Below, in pieces: positions 54,764 to 64,000 of a stretch of DNA of 64,000 nt. Both the position numbers and the translations under genes were made by a program. The stretch is from Pedobacter sp. L105 (GTDB taxonomy: Bacteria; Bacteroidota; Bacteroidia; Sphingobacteriales; Sphingobacteriaceae): the NCBI RefSeq assembly GCF_009765875.1, contig NZ_LMUP01000004.1:62001-126000 (forward strand), in the 5' to 3' direction. Numbering within the stretch: the stretch's first letter is position 1; each line of letters starts with the position of its first letter. The notes beneath the pieces were generated by a model. The model saw only the letters and a program-made list of their open reading frames with translations. It was not told the DNA's origin and searched no databases.

Positions 54764-55310
54764 CTCTTGCTCCTTTCTTTTCTAACATATTTTTTAACTT
54801 CATTTTTCCCCGCATTAATTGTGAACGGGAAGTCACTTCCGATATTTTAAGGATATGGGCAATTTCCTCATGATCATATCCCTCAAAAAGATAAAGTGTT
54901 AAAACCACCCTGTATCCATCCGGCAGTAGTCGCACTGCAGTTTTTATTTCTTCCACTTTCCATTCCAGTTCTCTGGGATCTTCCGCTACTTCATCAGCAA
55001 TTTCCAGTCCGTCTACACTAACAAACTCGGCTTTTCTCTTTCTCAGGTAATTGATCGACTTATTGATGGTTATCTGTTTTAGCCAAAGGCCAAAAGTAGT
55101 ATCTCCCCTAAAATCGCTTATACGGGTAAAGGCTTCCAAAAATGCTTCCTGTAATACATCTTCAGCTTCCGCCTCATGATTTACTATCCTCAGGGCTGCG
55201 CTGTACATAGCTCTTTCATACAACTTGTATAACTCAAATTGGGCTTTGCGGCTTCCCTTTCGGCAAGCATCCACGAGGTCTATGTTCTTATCGATGTATA
55301 CTGTTTCCAA
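54747..55310 (-). CDS. RNA polymerase sigma-70 factor, ECF subfamily
   Basis: A 187-residue sigma factor. Region 2 has YSAALRIVNHEAEAEDVLQEAFLEAF, and region 4 ends YDHEEIAHILKISEVTSRSQLMRGK. The start is TTG (55308-55310); no ATG is nearby. It overlaps the anti-sigma gene, followed by the beta-helical gene, making a sigma-anti-sigma-effector operon. It is divergent from aspS. Confidence 0.9.
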   Translation of the reverse strand: METVYIDKNIDLVDACRKGSRKAQFELYKLYERAMYSAALRIVNHEAEAEDVLQEAFLEAFTRISDFRGDTTFGLWLKQITINKSINYLRKRKAEFVSVDGLEIADEVAEDPRELEWKVEEIKTAVRLLPDGYRVVLTLYLFEGYDHEEIAHILKISEVTSRSQLMRGKMKLKNMLEKKGARDAYKN

Positions 55311-55404
55311 TGTTCTTCGTATTCGTTATAAAAGACACGACGTTTTAGCAAACGTTGCATTACAATGAAAAAAAAATGAATATACAAATGCTAAATCAAC
55401 AAGT

Positions 55405-55437
55405 ATTGCAATATATGGCTCAAAATGAATATTTTTG
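55405..55437 (+). promoter_or_regulatory. aspS promoter
   Basis: TATTG at 55404-55408, a 21-bp spacer, then TATTTTTG (55430-55437), which matches the Bacteroidota TTTG/TAnnTTTG pair. The ATG follows 22 bp later. Confidence 0.6.
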
Positions 55438-55458
55438 CGGCTTAATCCGATTGAAAAA

Positions 55459-57204
55459 ATGTTAAGAACAACAACTTGCGGAGCGCTGACCATTGATAAT
55501 TTAGGCGAAAACGTAATTCTGTGCGGTTGGGTGCAGAAATCCAGAGACTTGGGAGGAATGACTTTTATTGACATTCGTGATCGCTATGGCATCACCCAAT
55601 TGGTGTTTAATATGGATGACAACCGTGAGCTTTGCGAAGCTGCCCGTAGTTTAGGCCGTGAGTTTGTGATTAAAGCAAGCGGACTGGTTGTTGAACGTTC
55701 CAATAAAAATTTGAAGATGCCTACCGGAGAAGTGGAATTAAAAATCACTGCTCTTGAGATATTGAACGCTTCTAAAATCCCTCCCTTCATGATCGAAGAT
55801 GAAACGGATGGCGGAGACGATCTCCGGATGAAATACCGTTACCTGGATTTAAGAAGAAATCCTGTTAGAAATAACATGGTTCTGCGTCACAGAATGGCAC
55901 AATCTGTAAGAAGATACCTTGATGCCCTGGATTTTATTGAAGTTGAAACCCCGGTTTTAATTAAATCTACTCCGGAAGGGGCCCGCGATTTCGTGGTTCC
56001 AAGCCGCATGAATGCCGGCGAATTTTACGCCCTGCCACAGTCGCCGCAAACCTTTAAACAGCTTTTAATGGTTTCGGGTTTTGACAGGTACTTTCAGATT
56101 GTAAAATGTTTCAGGGATGAAGACCTGCGTGCAGACAGACAGCCTGAGTTTACGCAGATCGACTGCGAAATGTCATTCATTGAACAGGAGGATATCCTGA
56201 ATACCTTCGAAGGCCTGATCCGTACTTTATTTAAAGAAGTAAAAGATTTTGATCTTCCTGAAGTACCAAGAATGCAATATGCAGATGCGATGCGCTGGTA
56301 TGGTTCGGATAAACCGGACACCCGTTTTGATATGCGTTTTGTAGAACTGAACGACCTGGTAAAAGGAAAAAACTTCCCTGTGTTTGACAATGCAGAACTG
56401 GTGATAGGTATTAATGCGAAGGGCTGTGCACATTACACCCGGAAACAGATGGATGAGCTGACCGACTTTATTAAACGTCCTCAGATCGGCGCTACAGGCT
56501 TGATTTACGCAAGACATAACGAAGATGGTTCGATCAAATCTTCGGTTGATAAATTCTACGAAGAGGCCGACCTCAAAACATGGGCTGAAGTTTTACAAAC
56601 CCAGCCTGGCGATTTAATGCTGATCATGGCAGGAACAAAAGACAAGGTTCGCAAACAATTGAGCGAACTTCGTCTGGAAATGGGAAGCAGACTGGGTCTC
56701 CGCGATAAAAACGTATTCAGCGCCCTGTGGGTACTTGACTTTCCTCTATTAGAGTGGGATGAAGAATCTGAACGTTACCACGCGATGCACCACCCTTTTA
56801 CCTCACCTAAACCTGAAGATATTGCCTTACTGGATACACAACCGGGCGAGGTAAGGGCCAATGCCTATGATATGGTGGTGAACGGAACAGAAATCGGCGG
56901 CGGTTCTATCCGTATTCACGACAGAACATTGCAGGCGCTGATGTTTAAACACCTGGGCTTCTCAGCTGAAGAAGCACAGAAACAATTTGGGTTCCTGATG
57001 GATGCTTTTGAATTTGGAGCACCTCCGCATGGTGGCATCGCATTTGGGTTCGACAGGTTATGTTCAATTTTTGCAGGCCTGGACAGTATCAGGGATGTAA
57101 TTGCCTTCCCTAAAAACAATTCAGGGCGAGACGTCATGATTGACAGCCCATCTACAATTGATGAGAAACAACTCAAAGAGTTAAAAATAAAAAGCGCTTT
57201 ATAA
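55459..57204 (+). CDS. aspS: aspartate-tRNA ligase
   Basis: Class II synthetase of 581 residues from ATG 55459 ([10 protein letters not shown]); an earlier in-frame start falls before the likely promoter-proximal leader. The OB-fold anticodon domain includes [25 protein letters not shown]. Class II motif 2 is [21 protein letters not shown], and motif 3 GIAFGFDRL. The bacterial GAD insert is present. It is followed by a strong terminator. Confidence 0.97.
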   Translation: MLRTTTCGALTIDNLGENVILCGWVQKSRDLGGMTFIDIRDRYGITQLVFNMDDNRELCEAARSLGREFVIKASGLVVERSNKNLKMPTGEVELKITALEILNASKIPPFMIEDETDGGDDLRMKYRYLDLRRNPVRNNMVLRHRMAQSVRRYLDALDFIEVETPVLIKSTPEGARDFVVPSRMNAGEFYALPQSPQTFKQLLMVSGFDRYFQIVKCFRDEDLRADRQPEFTQIDCEMSFIEQEDILNTFEGLIRTLFKEVKDFDLPEVPRMQYADAMRWYGSDKPDTRFDMRFVELNDLVKGKNFPVFDNAELVIGINAKGCAHYTRKQMDELTDFIKRPQIGATGLIYARHNEDGSIKSSVDKFYEEADLKTWAEVLQTQPGDLMLIMAGTKDKVRKQLSELRLEMGSRLGLRDKNVFSALWVLDFPLLEWDEESERYHAMHHPFTSPKPEDIALLDTQPGEVRANAYDMVVNGTEIGGGSIRIHDRTLQALMFKHLGFSAEEAQKQFGFLMDAFEFGAPPHGGIAFGFDRLCSIFAGLDSIRDVIAFPKNNSGRDVMIDSPSTIDEKQLKELKIKSAL

Positions 57205-57210
57205 GGCATA

Positions 57211-57243
57211 AAAAAAGAGGAAGTCATTGGCTTCCTCTTTTTT
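57211..57243. terminator. bidirectional intrinsic terminator
   Basis: AAAAAAGAGGAAG and CTTCCTCTTTTTT pair perfectly around TCATTGG. The A-run and T-run serve aspS (+) and the convergent 57248 gene (-). Confidence 0.85.
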
Positions 57244-57247
57244 TTTA

Positions 57248-57688
57248 TTAAAAAGTTTCGCTATCGGGCGGGATTCCGTAATCCAGATAAGCGGCAGATT
57301 TTACTTTCTTTTTCTTCGACTTGAATAATCCGGTTACGGAATTATATATCGCAGACAAATGCTCGGCATCCAGCGTTTTACCTACTTTACTGGTGGCTAA
57401 GCCTACAAGGGTTTTTGTAATAAAGCCAGAGCCACGGAAAAGCGTACTGTTCATCAACACAGGCAATACCATTGACATCAGCTTGCTGCTGATATTCAAT
57501 TTATCATCAGCTTTTAAAAAAGCAGATGGCGTAGCATATCTTTTGATCAGGGCGCCAAATGTAAATTGTTTTACATAACCTTTTGCATCGGCAATCAGCA
57601 TGGTTTCCTGCAGTTTATAATCAACCTTAAGACTAAGCAACCTGTGATTAAGGTCTTCCAGGTTATTGAAATTATACTTTTTGCTCAT
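57248..57688 (-). CDS. small basic protein of unknown function
   Basis: A protein of about 146 residues from the ATG at 57686-57688 (MSKKYNFNNLEDLN); a start six codons upstream is possible. It has a Lys-rich C-terminal part (LFKSKKKKVKSAAYLDYG) and no family that I recognise. It overlaps the holin-like gene by 17 bp and so is co-transcribed. Its company (YtxH, holin-like, AI-2E transporter) suggests an envelope role, but that is context only. Confidence 0.6.
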   Translation of the reverse strand: MSKKYNFNNLEDLNHRLLSLKVDYKLQETMLIADAKGYVKQFTFGALIKRYATPSAFLKADDKLNISSKLMSMVLPVLMNSTLFRGSGFITKTLVGLATSKVGKTLDAEHLSAIYNSVTGLFKSKKKKVKSAAYLDYGIPPDSETF

Positions 57689-58052
57689 CTTCCTCGTCCT
57701 CCTCAAATTTTCTAAAATGTCTTTTGATAATTGCGTTCACAATTGCCTTTTCAATAAAGTTATCCTTGGTAAGATAGACGATAAGGGCCATAATAATATA
57801 CAACACAGCAACAGCACCGAATCCAGCGGTATAGCTATGGAAAACAGTAGACAAGAATAAGGCAAGGGTAACAGTGCCAAGGATAAAAGCCAGTGTAAAA
57901 CAAACCGCTACAATAGCAGTGGTCACCAGGTCAGCAAATACCTTCGATCCCTTTTTAATAGCGAACAGACGGGTGTATTCAACACGGGTTTCCACGTAAG
58001 TTCTGGCCTCCGTGAATATTTCCTCGATACTCTTTTCTTTCTTATCTTCCAT
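57672..58052 (-). CDS. holin-superfamily-III/YqjE-like membrane protein
   Basis: A 126-residue protein with two membrane helices (about VTTAIVAVCFTLAFILGTV and TAGFGAVAVLYIIMALIVY) and a charged, Glu/Lys-rich tail. It resembles the phage-holin-family/DUF1469 proteins that are common in genomes without any phage context. No phage genes are nearby, so a holin role is unlikely. It is 51 bp after the YtxH gene. Confidence 0.6.
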   Translation of the reverse strand: MEDKKEKSIEEIFTEARTYVETRVEYTRLFAIKKGSKVFADLVTTAIVAVCFTLAFILGTVTLALFLSTVFHSYTAGFGAVAVLYIIMALIVYLTKDNFIEKAIVNAIIKRHFRKFEEDEEDEQKV

Positions 58053-58102
58053 GAGTGTTAATCTTTATACTTTGGGCATTATTAAGTGAATCAGCGAACA
58101 AA

Positions 58103-58366
58103 CTAAGCGTGTTCAACATCATCTACAAATGCCTCATCTTCGTTAATTTTGTTCTTCACAGAACTTACCACTTTATCTTTAAGGCTGGCTAAATGATTAA
58201 TCTCATCAGCGGCCCTGTCTTTAATGGAATCGCCAAGATCTTTCAGGGACTGATTTAACCTGTCGCGGGTCTCACTTCCTTTTTCAGGGGCAAATAACAA
58301 TCCTAATGCTGCACCTGCCGCCAAACCGGTTAATAGTCCTATTAATACTTTTGAGTTATCATTCAT
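58103..58366 (-). CDS. YtxH-domain protein
   Basis: An 87-residue protein with an N-terminal membrane helix rich in Gly/Ala (VLIGLLTGLAAGAALGLLFAPEKGSETR) and a helical, charged C-terminus. This is the YtxH layout of general-stress-associated proteins. The upstream gene is an AI-2E transporter (58439), and downstream are the holin-like and 57248 genes. Confidence 0.85.
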   Translation of the reverse strand: MNDNSKVLIGLLTGLAAGAALGLLFAPEKGSETRDRLNQSLKDLGDSIKDRAADEINHLASLKDKVVSSVKNKINEDEAFVDDVEHA

Positions 58367-58438
58367 GACTTTAATTTTTATGTTTAATAATTGATTTTAA
58401 ATCTAAAAGCGCTATAATATTGGTGTCGACTCTTATAA

Positions 58439-59485
58439 CTACTCAGCTTCAGAAATTGTTTTAATTCTTTCCAATCTTTCAGAAGCCATCGCGCTGGTCT
58501 CATATATTTTGATCAGCAGGATGAAATAAGACAGTAAGAGCGGCCCAAAAACGAGCCCTAAGATACCAAAAAGCGGTATTCCTATCACCACGCCAATAAC
58601 AGTGATAATCGGATGGATGTTTCCTACCCGCTTGGCGATCATAAACCGGAGCACATTATCGATATTAATAATGACTAAGAAGCCAAAGATCAGCATCGCC
58701 CAGCCGGCAAAATTATGACCATCGGCTATTTGAAGCAAAGCAGCAGGAACAAATATAACGGGCGGCCCAAGTATCGGCACAAAAGAAATAAAGGCGGTGA
58801 TTACTCCCCAGAAAACCGGGTCGCTGTAACCCAGAATAAAAAAAGAGAGGCCAACTAAAGATCCCTGTACAATAACGATCAAACCCTGTCCCAATACATT
58901 AGCGTAAGTGGTATTGCGCATTTCCAGTGCAAACCGGTGGGCATTTTGTGTTCTGAAAGGTGCGTATTTGACCAGTGCGGATTCAAATTGCTCATTCTCT
59001 ACCAGCATGAAATACAGCATAAAATACATAAGCAGTAAGCCAAGAACGATATTAAAAGCGCCCGAGATCAGTGAGGGGAACAACTCTGTTGCCCATACGC
59101 CTGCTTTTTTAAGGCCGTCTTCCAGCAAATGCTGGGCATCGGTACCTACAGGAACAAGGTGTTTTAATTTAAACAGCATCCGCTGAAAATACAAATGGTC
59201 ATTCTGTAATTCCCCGATCTTCTCAATCACCATACTGCTCAGCGTGTAGAACGGCAGGATAATCACGATGACGGAGATAAACAGCAAAATAATGGCCGAC
59301 AAGCTTCTGTTGAACTTTTTAACCTCTACCAGATAAAGAAAGGCTGGTCTCATAATCGTATATAAGACCAGTGTACTTAAAATGGAGCCAAAAATTCCCT
59401 GTAACGAATAAGCAATCAAGCAGCCAAGTGCAATAATAATGACCAGATTAATGTTATTTCGCTGCTTGTAGGTGAACATTGACAT
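58439..59485 (-). CDS. AI-2E family transporter (PerM-like)
   Basis: A 348-residue membrane protein with several hydrophobic segments typical of the AI-2E/UPF0118 family. The family pattern ILGYSDPVFWGVITAFISFVPILGP followed by IGVVIGIPLFGILGLVFGPLLLSY is visible. The cargo is not known; some members have been linked to export of autoinducer-2 or to sodium/proton antiport. It lies 10 bp after the NtrC-type regulator gene (59496), so it is probably in its transcription unit. Confidence 0.88.
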   Translation of the reverse strand: MSMFTYKQRNNINLVIIIALGCLIAYSLQGIFGSILSTLVLYTIMRPAFLYLVEVKKFNRSLSAIILLFISVIVIILPFYTLSSMVIEKIGELQNDHLYFQRMLFKLKHLVPVGTDAQHLLEDGLKKAGVWATELFPSLISGAFNIVLGLLLMYFMLYFMLVENEQFESALVKYAPFRTQNAHRFALEMRNTTYANVLGQGLIVIVQGSLVGLSFFILGYSDPVFWGVITAFISFVPILGPPVIFVPAALLQIADGHNFAGWAMLIFGFLVIINIDNVLRFMIAKRVGNIHPIITVIGVVIGIPLFGILGLVFGPLLLSYFILLIKIYETSAMASERLERIKTISEAE

Positions 59486-59495
59486 GTGAAGACTA

Positions 59496-60902
59496 TTAAG
59501 TATCTAAGTTAATAGCTTTCATCTTATTATAAAGTGTTTTTCTATCGATGTTTAAAATTTTCGCTGCTTTTGTTTTGTTAAAGTTTACCTCTCTTAAAAC
59601 CTTCAGGATGGCCTCATACTCTGCTTCAGACGCTGCATTCTTTAAATCCCTTGATTTTTCATGTGTGCGGTGAATGGTATTTTCAATAGCCGTTACCTTC
59701 GCATCTGTAGAGATTTCCAAAGGAAGTGCCTTCAGCTGGATTTCATCCGATTCTGTCAGCAACGTAGCCCTTCTTACCACATTCTTCAGTTCCCTGACAT
59801 TTCCAGGCCAGTTATAGGTAAGGAAGCATTCCTCTACATCCTTAGAAAAACCCTGTACGTCCCTGCCCAGTTCTTCATTAGCAAAATCAAGGAATGTTTT
59901 CGCGAAGATCATAATATCTTTTCCCCGCTGGCTCAGCGGCGGAAGGTTAATTGAAAATTCATTGAAACGGTGGTACAAATCTTCCCTGAACCTGCCTTTT
60001 TGTATCGCACTGGATAGGTTTTCATTTGTTGCCACGATGATCCTTACATCCAGGTCAATCTCTTTTGTACTTCCTATCCGTTTGATTTTTCTTTCCTGAA
60101 CGGTTCTCAGTAATGCAGCCTGAATTTCGTAAGATAAATTTCCGACCTCATCCAGAAAAAGGGTTCCCCCGTTAGCCATTTCAAAATGTCCGATCTTTGT
60201 ATTCAGTGCCCCTGTAAAAGATCCTTTCTCATGACCAAAAAATTCACTCCCTGCCAGTTCTTTAGTTAAAGACCCACAGTCCATGGCCACAAAAGGATTA
60301 TCCCTTCTCGGGCTGTTCAAATGGATCGCCTTGGCAACAGACTCTTTCCCGGTACCGCTTTCCCCGGTAAGAATAACACTGTATGAAGTGGGCGCCACCA
60401 GCTGAATTTGTTTCAACAGCTCTTTAGACGCCTGGCTTTGTCCTGCAACAAAGTTATCAACCGGATTATAAACCGGTTTTGGTGTTTTTACTTTATTAAC
60501 CTCTGCCCTTGCATTTTCATGCAGAGAATCGTTAAGGGCAATCTGTGTATCGATTGCCTTATTTATGGTATTTAAAATTTCATCCGGATATAAAGGCTTA
60601 GTAATATAGTCATAAGCGCCTAATTTAATCAATTCAACAGCCAGCTTAATATCTGAATAACCCGTAATGATAATTACACCGGTTTCCGGATAACTTTCTT
60701 TTATTTTAATCAGCATCTCTTTGCCATCAGTATCCTCCAGCCTGTAGTCACACAGTACCAGGTCATAATGATCCTTGCTCAGATAGTCGTTCGCGGAAAG
60801 CCCACTAGTAGCTGTATTCACACTAAAGCCATTTCTGATTAAGAATTTTGATAATAATAATCCTATATTAACCTCATCATCTACTATTAGTATTTTTTTC
60901 AT
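59496..60902 (-). CDS. NtrC-type sigma-54-dependent response regulator
   Basis: 468 residues: a receiver domain with phospho-acceptor Asp52 (LCDYRLED) and Lys102, an AAA+ domain with Walker A GESGTGKE (180-187), the sigma-54 contact loop GSFTGA (227-232, Ser instead of the usual Ala of GAFTGA), and Walker B GGTLFLDEVG. A Fis-type C-terminal helix (FNKTKAAKILNIDRKTLYNKM) completes it. It should activate sigma-54 promoters after phosphorylation. No histidine kinase gene is adjacent. Targets may include the envelope genes downstream. Confidence 0.93.
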   Translation of the reverse strand: MKKILIVDDEVNIGLLLSKFLIRNGFSVNTATSGLSANDYLSKDHYDLVLCDYRLEDTDGKEMLIKIKESYPETGVIIITGYSDIKLAVELIKLGAYDYITKPLYPDEILNTINKAIDTQIALNDSLHENARAEVNKVKTPKPVYNPVDNFVAGQSQASKELLKQIQLVAPTSYSVILTGESGTGKESVAKAIHLNSPRRDNPFVAMDCGSLTKELAGSEFFGHEKGSFTGALNTKIGHFEMANGGTLFLDEVGNLSYEIQAALLRTVQERKIKRIGSTKEIDLDVRIIVATNENLSSAIQKGRFREDLYHRFNEFSINLPPLSQRGKDIMIFAKTFLDFANEELGRDVQGFSKDVEECFLTYNWPGNVRELKNVVRRATLLTESDEIQLKALPLEISTDAKVTAIENTIHRTHEKSRDLKNAASEAEYEAILKVLREVNFNKTKAAKILNIDRKTLYNKMKAINLDT

Positions 60903-61077
60903 ATTAACAACAAATTCTAAACTAATTTGATGATAAATATAAAGAAATATTTTAGATGGGTATTATTTTCTACATACATATATTATATTCCCCTTAATTC
61001 CATGTTTTTGATGTAACTGATCGTAAAACCCCATAAATCACCATACGTCAAAAGTTAATCCATTTATAATCTGAAAG

Positions 61078-61854
61078 TTAGCGCCCCTTAAATTCAGACC
61101 TTCGTTTTTCCAGAAAAGCATTCACTCCTTCCTTAAAGTCCTCTGTACCAAAACAATTACCAAATTCTTTGATTTCTGTTTCAAACCCATCTTTATCTTT
61201 CGCGGCATTGACTGATTTTATCGCTGAAGCTATGGCTAAAGGAGCTCGTTCCTTAATTTTATTTAATATTTCCTCGGCCTTGTTAATTAGTTCTGCTAAA
61301 GGTACCACATGATTAACTAAACCGATTTTTTCTGCCTTTTCTGCGGTAATCATTTCGGCAGTAGTAATCATTTCGAGTGCCCTCCCCTTCCCTACCAAAT
61401 GAGTTAACCGTTGCGTACCGCCATAACCGGGAATTAAGCCCAGTGTTACTTCCGGCAATCCCATCCGGGCGGTTTCAGCAGCCACCCTGATGTGGCAGGC
61501 CATCGCTAGCTCTAGCCCGCCGCCCAGTGCAAATCCGTTAATCGCAGCAAGAAAGGGTTTGGAAGAGTTTTCTATTGCATTGAAAACTTTAGCCTGTCCA
61601 ACACGGGCAAGCTCTTCGCCCTCTGCCGTACTGTAAGCTGCAAATTCCGAAATATCAGCACCCGCTACAAATGCCTTTTCGCCGGCACCGGTTAAAAGTA
61701 CAGCCCTCACCTCCCCGGTTTCTTCGGCATAGGCAATTACATCTGCCAGTTCAGCAAGGGTTTCTTTATTCAGCGCATTTAGTTTTTTTTCCCTGTTGAT
61801 GGTAATGTAGAGGATGTTGGTTTTGATTTCTGAAAGAATATTCTGATAGGTCAT
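61078..61854 (-). CDS. enoyl-CoA hydratase/isomerase family protein
   Basis: A 258-residue crotonase. Oxyanion-hole segments are GEKAFVAGADISEF and NGFALGGGLELAMACH, and LPEVTLGLIPGYGGTQRL carries the second catalytic Glu. It probably hydrates trans-2-enoyl-CoA in fatty-acid or amino-acid breakdown. It starts 2 bp after the stop of the B12-binding gene, so the two are co-transcribed. Confidence 0.92.
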   Translation of the reverse strand: MTYQNILSEIKTNILYITINREKKLNALNKETLAELADVIAYAEETGEVRAVLLTGAGEKAFVAGADISEFAAYSTAEGEELARVGQAKVFNAIENSSKPFLAAINGFALGGGLELAMACHIRVAAETARMGLPEVTLGLIPGYGGTQRLTHLVGKGRALEMITTAEMITAEKAEKIGLVNHVVPLAELINKAEEILNKIKERAPLAIASAIKSVNAAKDKDGFETEIKEFGNCFGTEDFKEGVNAFLEKRRSEFKGR

Positions 61855-61856
61855 GT

Positions 61857-62276
61857 TTAAAAATTTCTGTTTTCAATTGTCCAGTTACGGATATAATCTG
61901 CAATAGTCAGCATAGTGGTGCCAGGGGCGAACAGCTCGCCTACACCTATATCCTGGAGTTTAACCATATCTGCCTGGGGGATGATCCCACCGCCGGTGAG
62001 CAATACGTTAGTCAGGTGTTTCTGCTTCATTAGCTCCATAATTTTCGGGAAAACCGTCATATGTGCACCCGACAGGATAGAAACACCAATGGCATCCACA
62101 TCTTCCTGTAAAGCTGTATTGACAACCATTTCCGGAGTTTGCCGTAAGCCTGTATAAATCACTTCCATACCTGCATCACGCAGGGAAGAGGCGATCACTT
62201 TTGCCCCCCGGTCATGCCCGTCGAGGCCAACCTTCGCCACTAAAATCCGTATAGGCCGATCTAATGTTTTGCTCAT
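61857..62276 (-). CDS. stand-alone cobalamin-binding subunit (methylmalonyl-CoA-mutase C-terminal domain type)
   Basis: A protein of about 139 residues from ATG 62274-62276 ([24 protein letters not shown]). It carries the B12 lower-ligand motif with Asp19 and His21-x2-Gly24, then [15 protein letters not shown] and [13 protein letters not shown]. It is only the small domain of a mutase, so a catalytic subunit must be elsewhere. It is the first gene of a two-gene unit with the enoyl-CoA hydratase. Confidence 0.9.
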   Translation of the reverse strand: MSKTLDRPIRILVAKVGLDGHDRGAKVIASSLRDAGMEVIYTGLRQTPEMVVNTALQEDVDAIGVSILSGAHMTVFPKIMELMKQKHLTNVLLTGGGIIPQADMVKLQDIGVGELFAPGTTMLTIADYIRNWTIENRNF

Positions 62277-62327
62277 AAAATATACCAATAGTCTATCGTA
62301 AATGTAAGTAAATTAGCTCTTTTATGT

Positions 62328-62335
62328 TAACTTTG
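62328..62335 (+). promoter_or_regulatory. -7 promoter element of glnS
   Basis: TAACTTTG matches TAnnTTTG and lies 20 bp before the glnS ATG. No clear -33 box was seen. Confidence 0.5.
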
Positions 62336-62355
62336 ACCATAAATTTACAGTTTTT

Positions 62356-64000
62356 ATGAGTGAGGAAAGATCATTGAACTTTATTGAAGAGATCATTGAA
62401 AACGATTTAAATAGCGGAAAATACAAGACTTTAGTTACCCGTTTCCCCCCAGAGCCTAATGGATATTTGCATATCGGTCATGCTAAGGCGATTTGCCTGA
62501 ATTTTGGGTTAACCCAAAAATACGGCGGTTACACCAACCTGCGATTCGACGACACAAACCCTGTGACGGAGAAAACAGAATATGTAGACAGTCAGCAGGA
62601 AGATATCAAATGGCTGGGTTTTGAATGGAAAAATGAATTGTACACATCAGATTATTTTGATGCCCTTTATGATTTTGCCGTTACGCTGATAGAAAAAGGA
62701 CTCGCTTATGTAGACAATGGCACAGCCGATGAAATTGCTGCGCTAAAAGGAACACCTACAGAACCGGGTACCGATAGTCCTTACCGGAACCGCAGCGTTG
62801 AGGAAAACCTGGATTTGTTCCGCAAAATGAAAGCCGGCGACTTCGAAGACGGAACCTGCATCCTGCGTGCAAAAATTGATATGGCCAGCCCTAATATGAT
62901 CATGCGTGATCCTATTATCTATCGTATTAAACATGCAGAACATCACCGCACCGGTAATAAATGGTGTATCTACCCAATGTACGATTTCGCACATGGCCAG
63001 AGTGACAGCATTGAGGAAATTACCCATTCTATCTGTACACTGGAATATGTTTCTCACCGTGAGCTCTACGACTGGTTTATTGCCCAATTGAATATTTTCC
63101 CTTCCCATCAATATGAGTTTGCACGTTTAAACTTGACCTATACGGTGATGAGCAAGCGTAAACTCCTGCAATTGGTTAATGAAAATGTAGTGGACGGATG
63201 GAATGATCCCCGCATGCCAACCATCAGCGGACTGAGAAGAAGAGGTTATACCCCGGAAAGTATCCGCGAATTTTGTGAAAGAATAGGTATTGCCAAAAGA
63301 GAAAACCTGATAGAACTCAGCTTACTGGAATTTTGTATCCGTGAGCACCTAAATAAAACAGCTAACCGGGTAATGGCGGTGCTTGACCCGATTAAACTAA
63401 TCATCACCAATTATCCAGAAGGAAAAACAGAAACCCTTATTGGTGAGAATAATCCTGAAGCAGAAGACAAAGGCGGTACCAGGGAAATTCCTTTCAGTAA
63501 TGAACTTTGGATTGAACGTGAGGATTTCATGGAAGAACCTGCAAAAAAATGGTTCAGACTGGCACCGGGTGCCATGGTGCGCTTAAAAAATGCCTATATC
63601 GTAAAGTGCGATGATTTCAAAAAAGATGCTGAAGGAAATGTTACTGAAATTCATTGCAGCTACATCCCTGAATCTAAAAGCGGGGAAGATACCAGTGAAA
63701 TTCATGTTAAAGGAACTATTCACTGGGTAAGTACTGCTCATGCAAAAACTGCTGAAATCAGGGTTTACGATAGATTATTCTCTGTAGAATCGCCTGATAA
63801 TGAAGAAGGGGATTTTAAAGATTACCTGAACCCTGACAGCAAGAAGGTAATTAAACAGGTATACATTGAGCCGTATCTGGCTAATGCCGATCTGGATTCA
63901 CGTTATCAGTTTATCCGTAAAGGTTATTATTGCCTGGATCAAGATTCTACACCTGACAATTTGGTTTTTAATCAGACAGTAGGGTTAAAAGATGCCTGGG
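62356..64000 (+). CDS. glnS: glutamine-tRNA ligase (partial, C-terminus beyond window edge)
   Basis: Class I synthetase, 548 residues visible from ATG 62356. The HIGH motif is in [16 protein letters not shown], and the KMSKS equivalent is VMSKRKL. The anticodon-binding beta-barrels begin near [20 protein letters not shown]. The sequence runs off at 64000 within the last domain. It is divergent from the B12-binding gene. Confidence 0.96.
   Translation, partial: MSEERSLNFIEEIIENDLNSGKYKTLVTRFPPEPNGYLHIGHAKAICLNFGLTQKYGGYTNLRFDDTNPVTEKTEYVDSQQEDIKWLGFEWKNELYTSDYFDALYDFAVTLIEKGLAYVDNGTADEIAALKGTPTEPGTDSPYRNRSVEENLDLFRKMKAGDFEDGTCILRAKIDMASPNMIMRDPIIYRIKHAEHHRTGNKWCIYPMYDFAHGQSDSIEEITHSICTLEYVSHRELYDWFIAQLNIFPSHQYEFARLNLTYTVMSKRKLLQLVNENVVDGWNDPRMPTISGLRRRGYTPESIREFCERIGIAKRENLIELSLLEFCIREHLNKTANRVMAVLDPIKLIITNYPEGKTETLIGENNPEAEDKGGTREIPFSNELWIEREDFMEEPAKKWFRLAPGAMVRLKNAYIVKCDDFKKDAEGNVTEIHCSYIPESKSGEDTSEIHVKGTIHWVSTAHAKTAEIRVYDRLFSVESPDNEEGDFKDYLNPDSKKVIKQVYIEPYLANADLDSRYQFIRKGYYCLDQDSTPDNLVFNQTVGLKDAW

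Noticed and set aside
57672..58052. Phage lysis module (holin)
   Set aside because: No endolysin, spanin or structural phage genes nearby; the protein resembles chromosomal holin-family members of unknown function.

Overview
The window reads as chromosomal DNA of a Bacteroidota bacterium, most likely family Sphingobacteriaceae (Pedobacter-like). Signs of this are the SusC/SusD pair with an ECF sigma factor and FecR, the IPExxxVDY protein, Bacteroidota-type promoter elements (TAnnTTTG) before several genes, few Shine-Dalgarno sequences, several TTG starts, and an arginine operon with the transcarbamylase of the N-succinylornithine/N-acetylornithine type. This taxonomic call is inference from gene content. 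Most of the window is conserved housekeeping sequence. I found no prophage, insertion sequence, CRISPR array or rRNA.

Layout. (1) 1-6 kb, minus strand: ECF sigma factor, FecR anti-sigma factor, SusC receptor and SusD lipoprotein (cut by the window edge), a cell-surface-signalled glycan uptake locus. (2) 6-13 kb: Crp/Fnr regulator, then a plus-strand run of GlcG/HbpS-like protein, aldo/keto reductase, GH30 and GH76 glycosidases (compatible with fungal wall glucan and mannan), followed by a gene-decay zone with a wrecked PQQ sugar dehydrogenase, and an SDR oxidoreductase. (3) 13-25 kb: tRNA-Ser(GGA), pyruvate kinase, IPExxxVDY protein, acpP-fabF-rnc, yicC-gmk-nadD, a tetrapyrrole-methylase-type methyltransferase, a Gln-rich exported protein, and prfC.

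(4) 25-36 kb, minus strand: a complete arginine gene set read GNAT acetyl/succinyltransferase, argG, argC, argD, argF', argB, proC, argE', argH, then an aminotransferase. Val90 in ArgF' points to the N-succinyl route. (5) 36-43 kb: M28 peptidase, OYE-family flavin oxidoreductase, YbaB, UPF0173 hydrolase, then an unusual 765-bp convergent intergenic region holding two giant hairpins with a shared loop and a 5-6 unit tandem repeat of 84-89 bp, and polA. (6) 43-46 kb, minus strand: trmB, an alkyltransferase-like protein, an AhpD-like protein, tag and a CPBP protease, grouped around DNA alkylation repair.

(7) 46-51 kb: GDP-fucose synthase, OxyR (with C199/C208) behind a perfect 15-bp dyad, Mn-type superoxide dismutase, tadA, a CsaA-like protein and an RlmI-like methyltransferase. 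A third giant hairpin lies between oxyR and sod. (8) 51-64 kb: NdpA-like nucleoid protein, TerC, a second ECF sigma/anti-sigma pair with a beta-helical exported protein, aspS, an envelope module (YtxH, holin-like, AI-2E transporter), an NtrC-type regulator, enoyl-CoA hydratase, a free-standing B12-binding subunit and the start of glnS.

The observations most worth following are the giant hairpin family with conserved loops, the tandem repeat array between two of its members, the 31-bp inverted repeat between the GH30 and GH76 genes, the paired palindromes before argG, and the dyad over the oxyR promoter.
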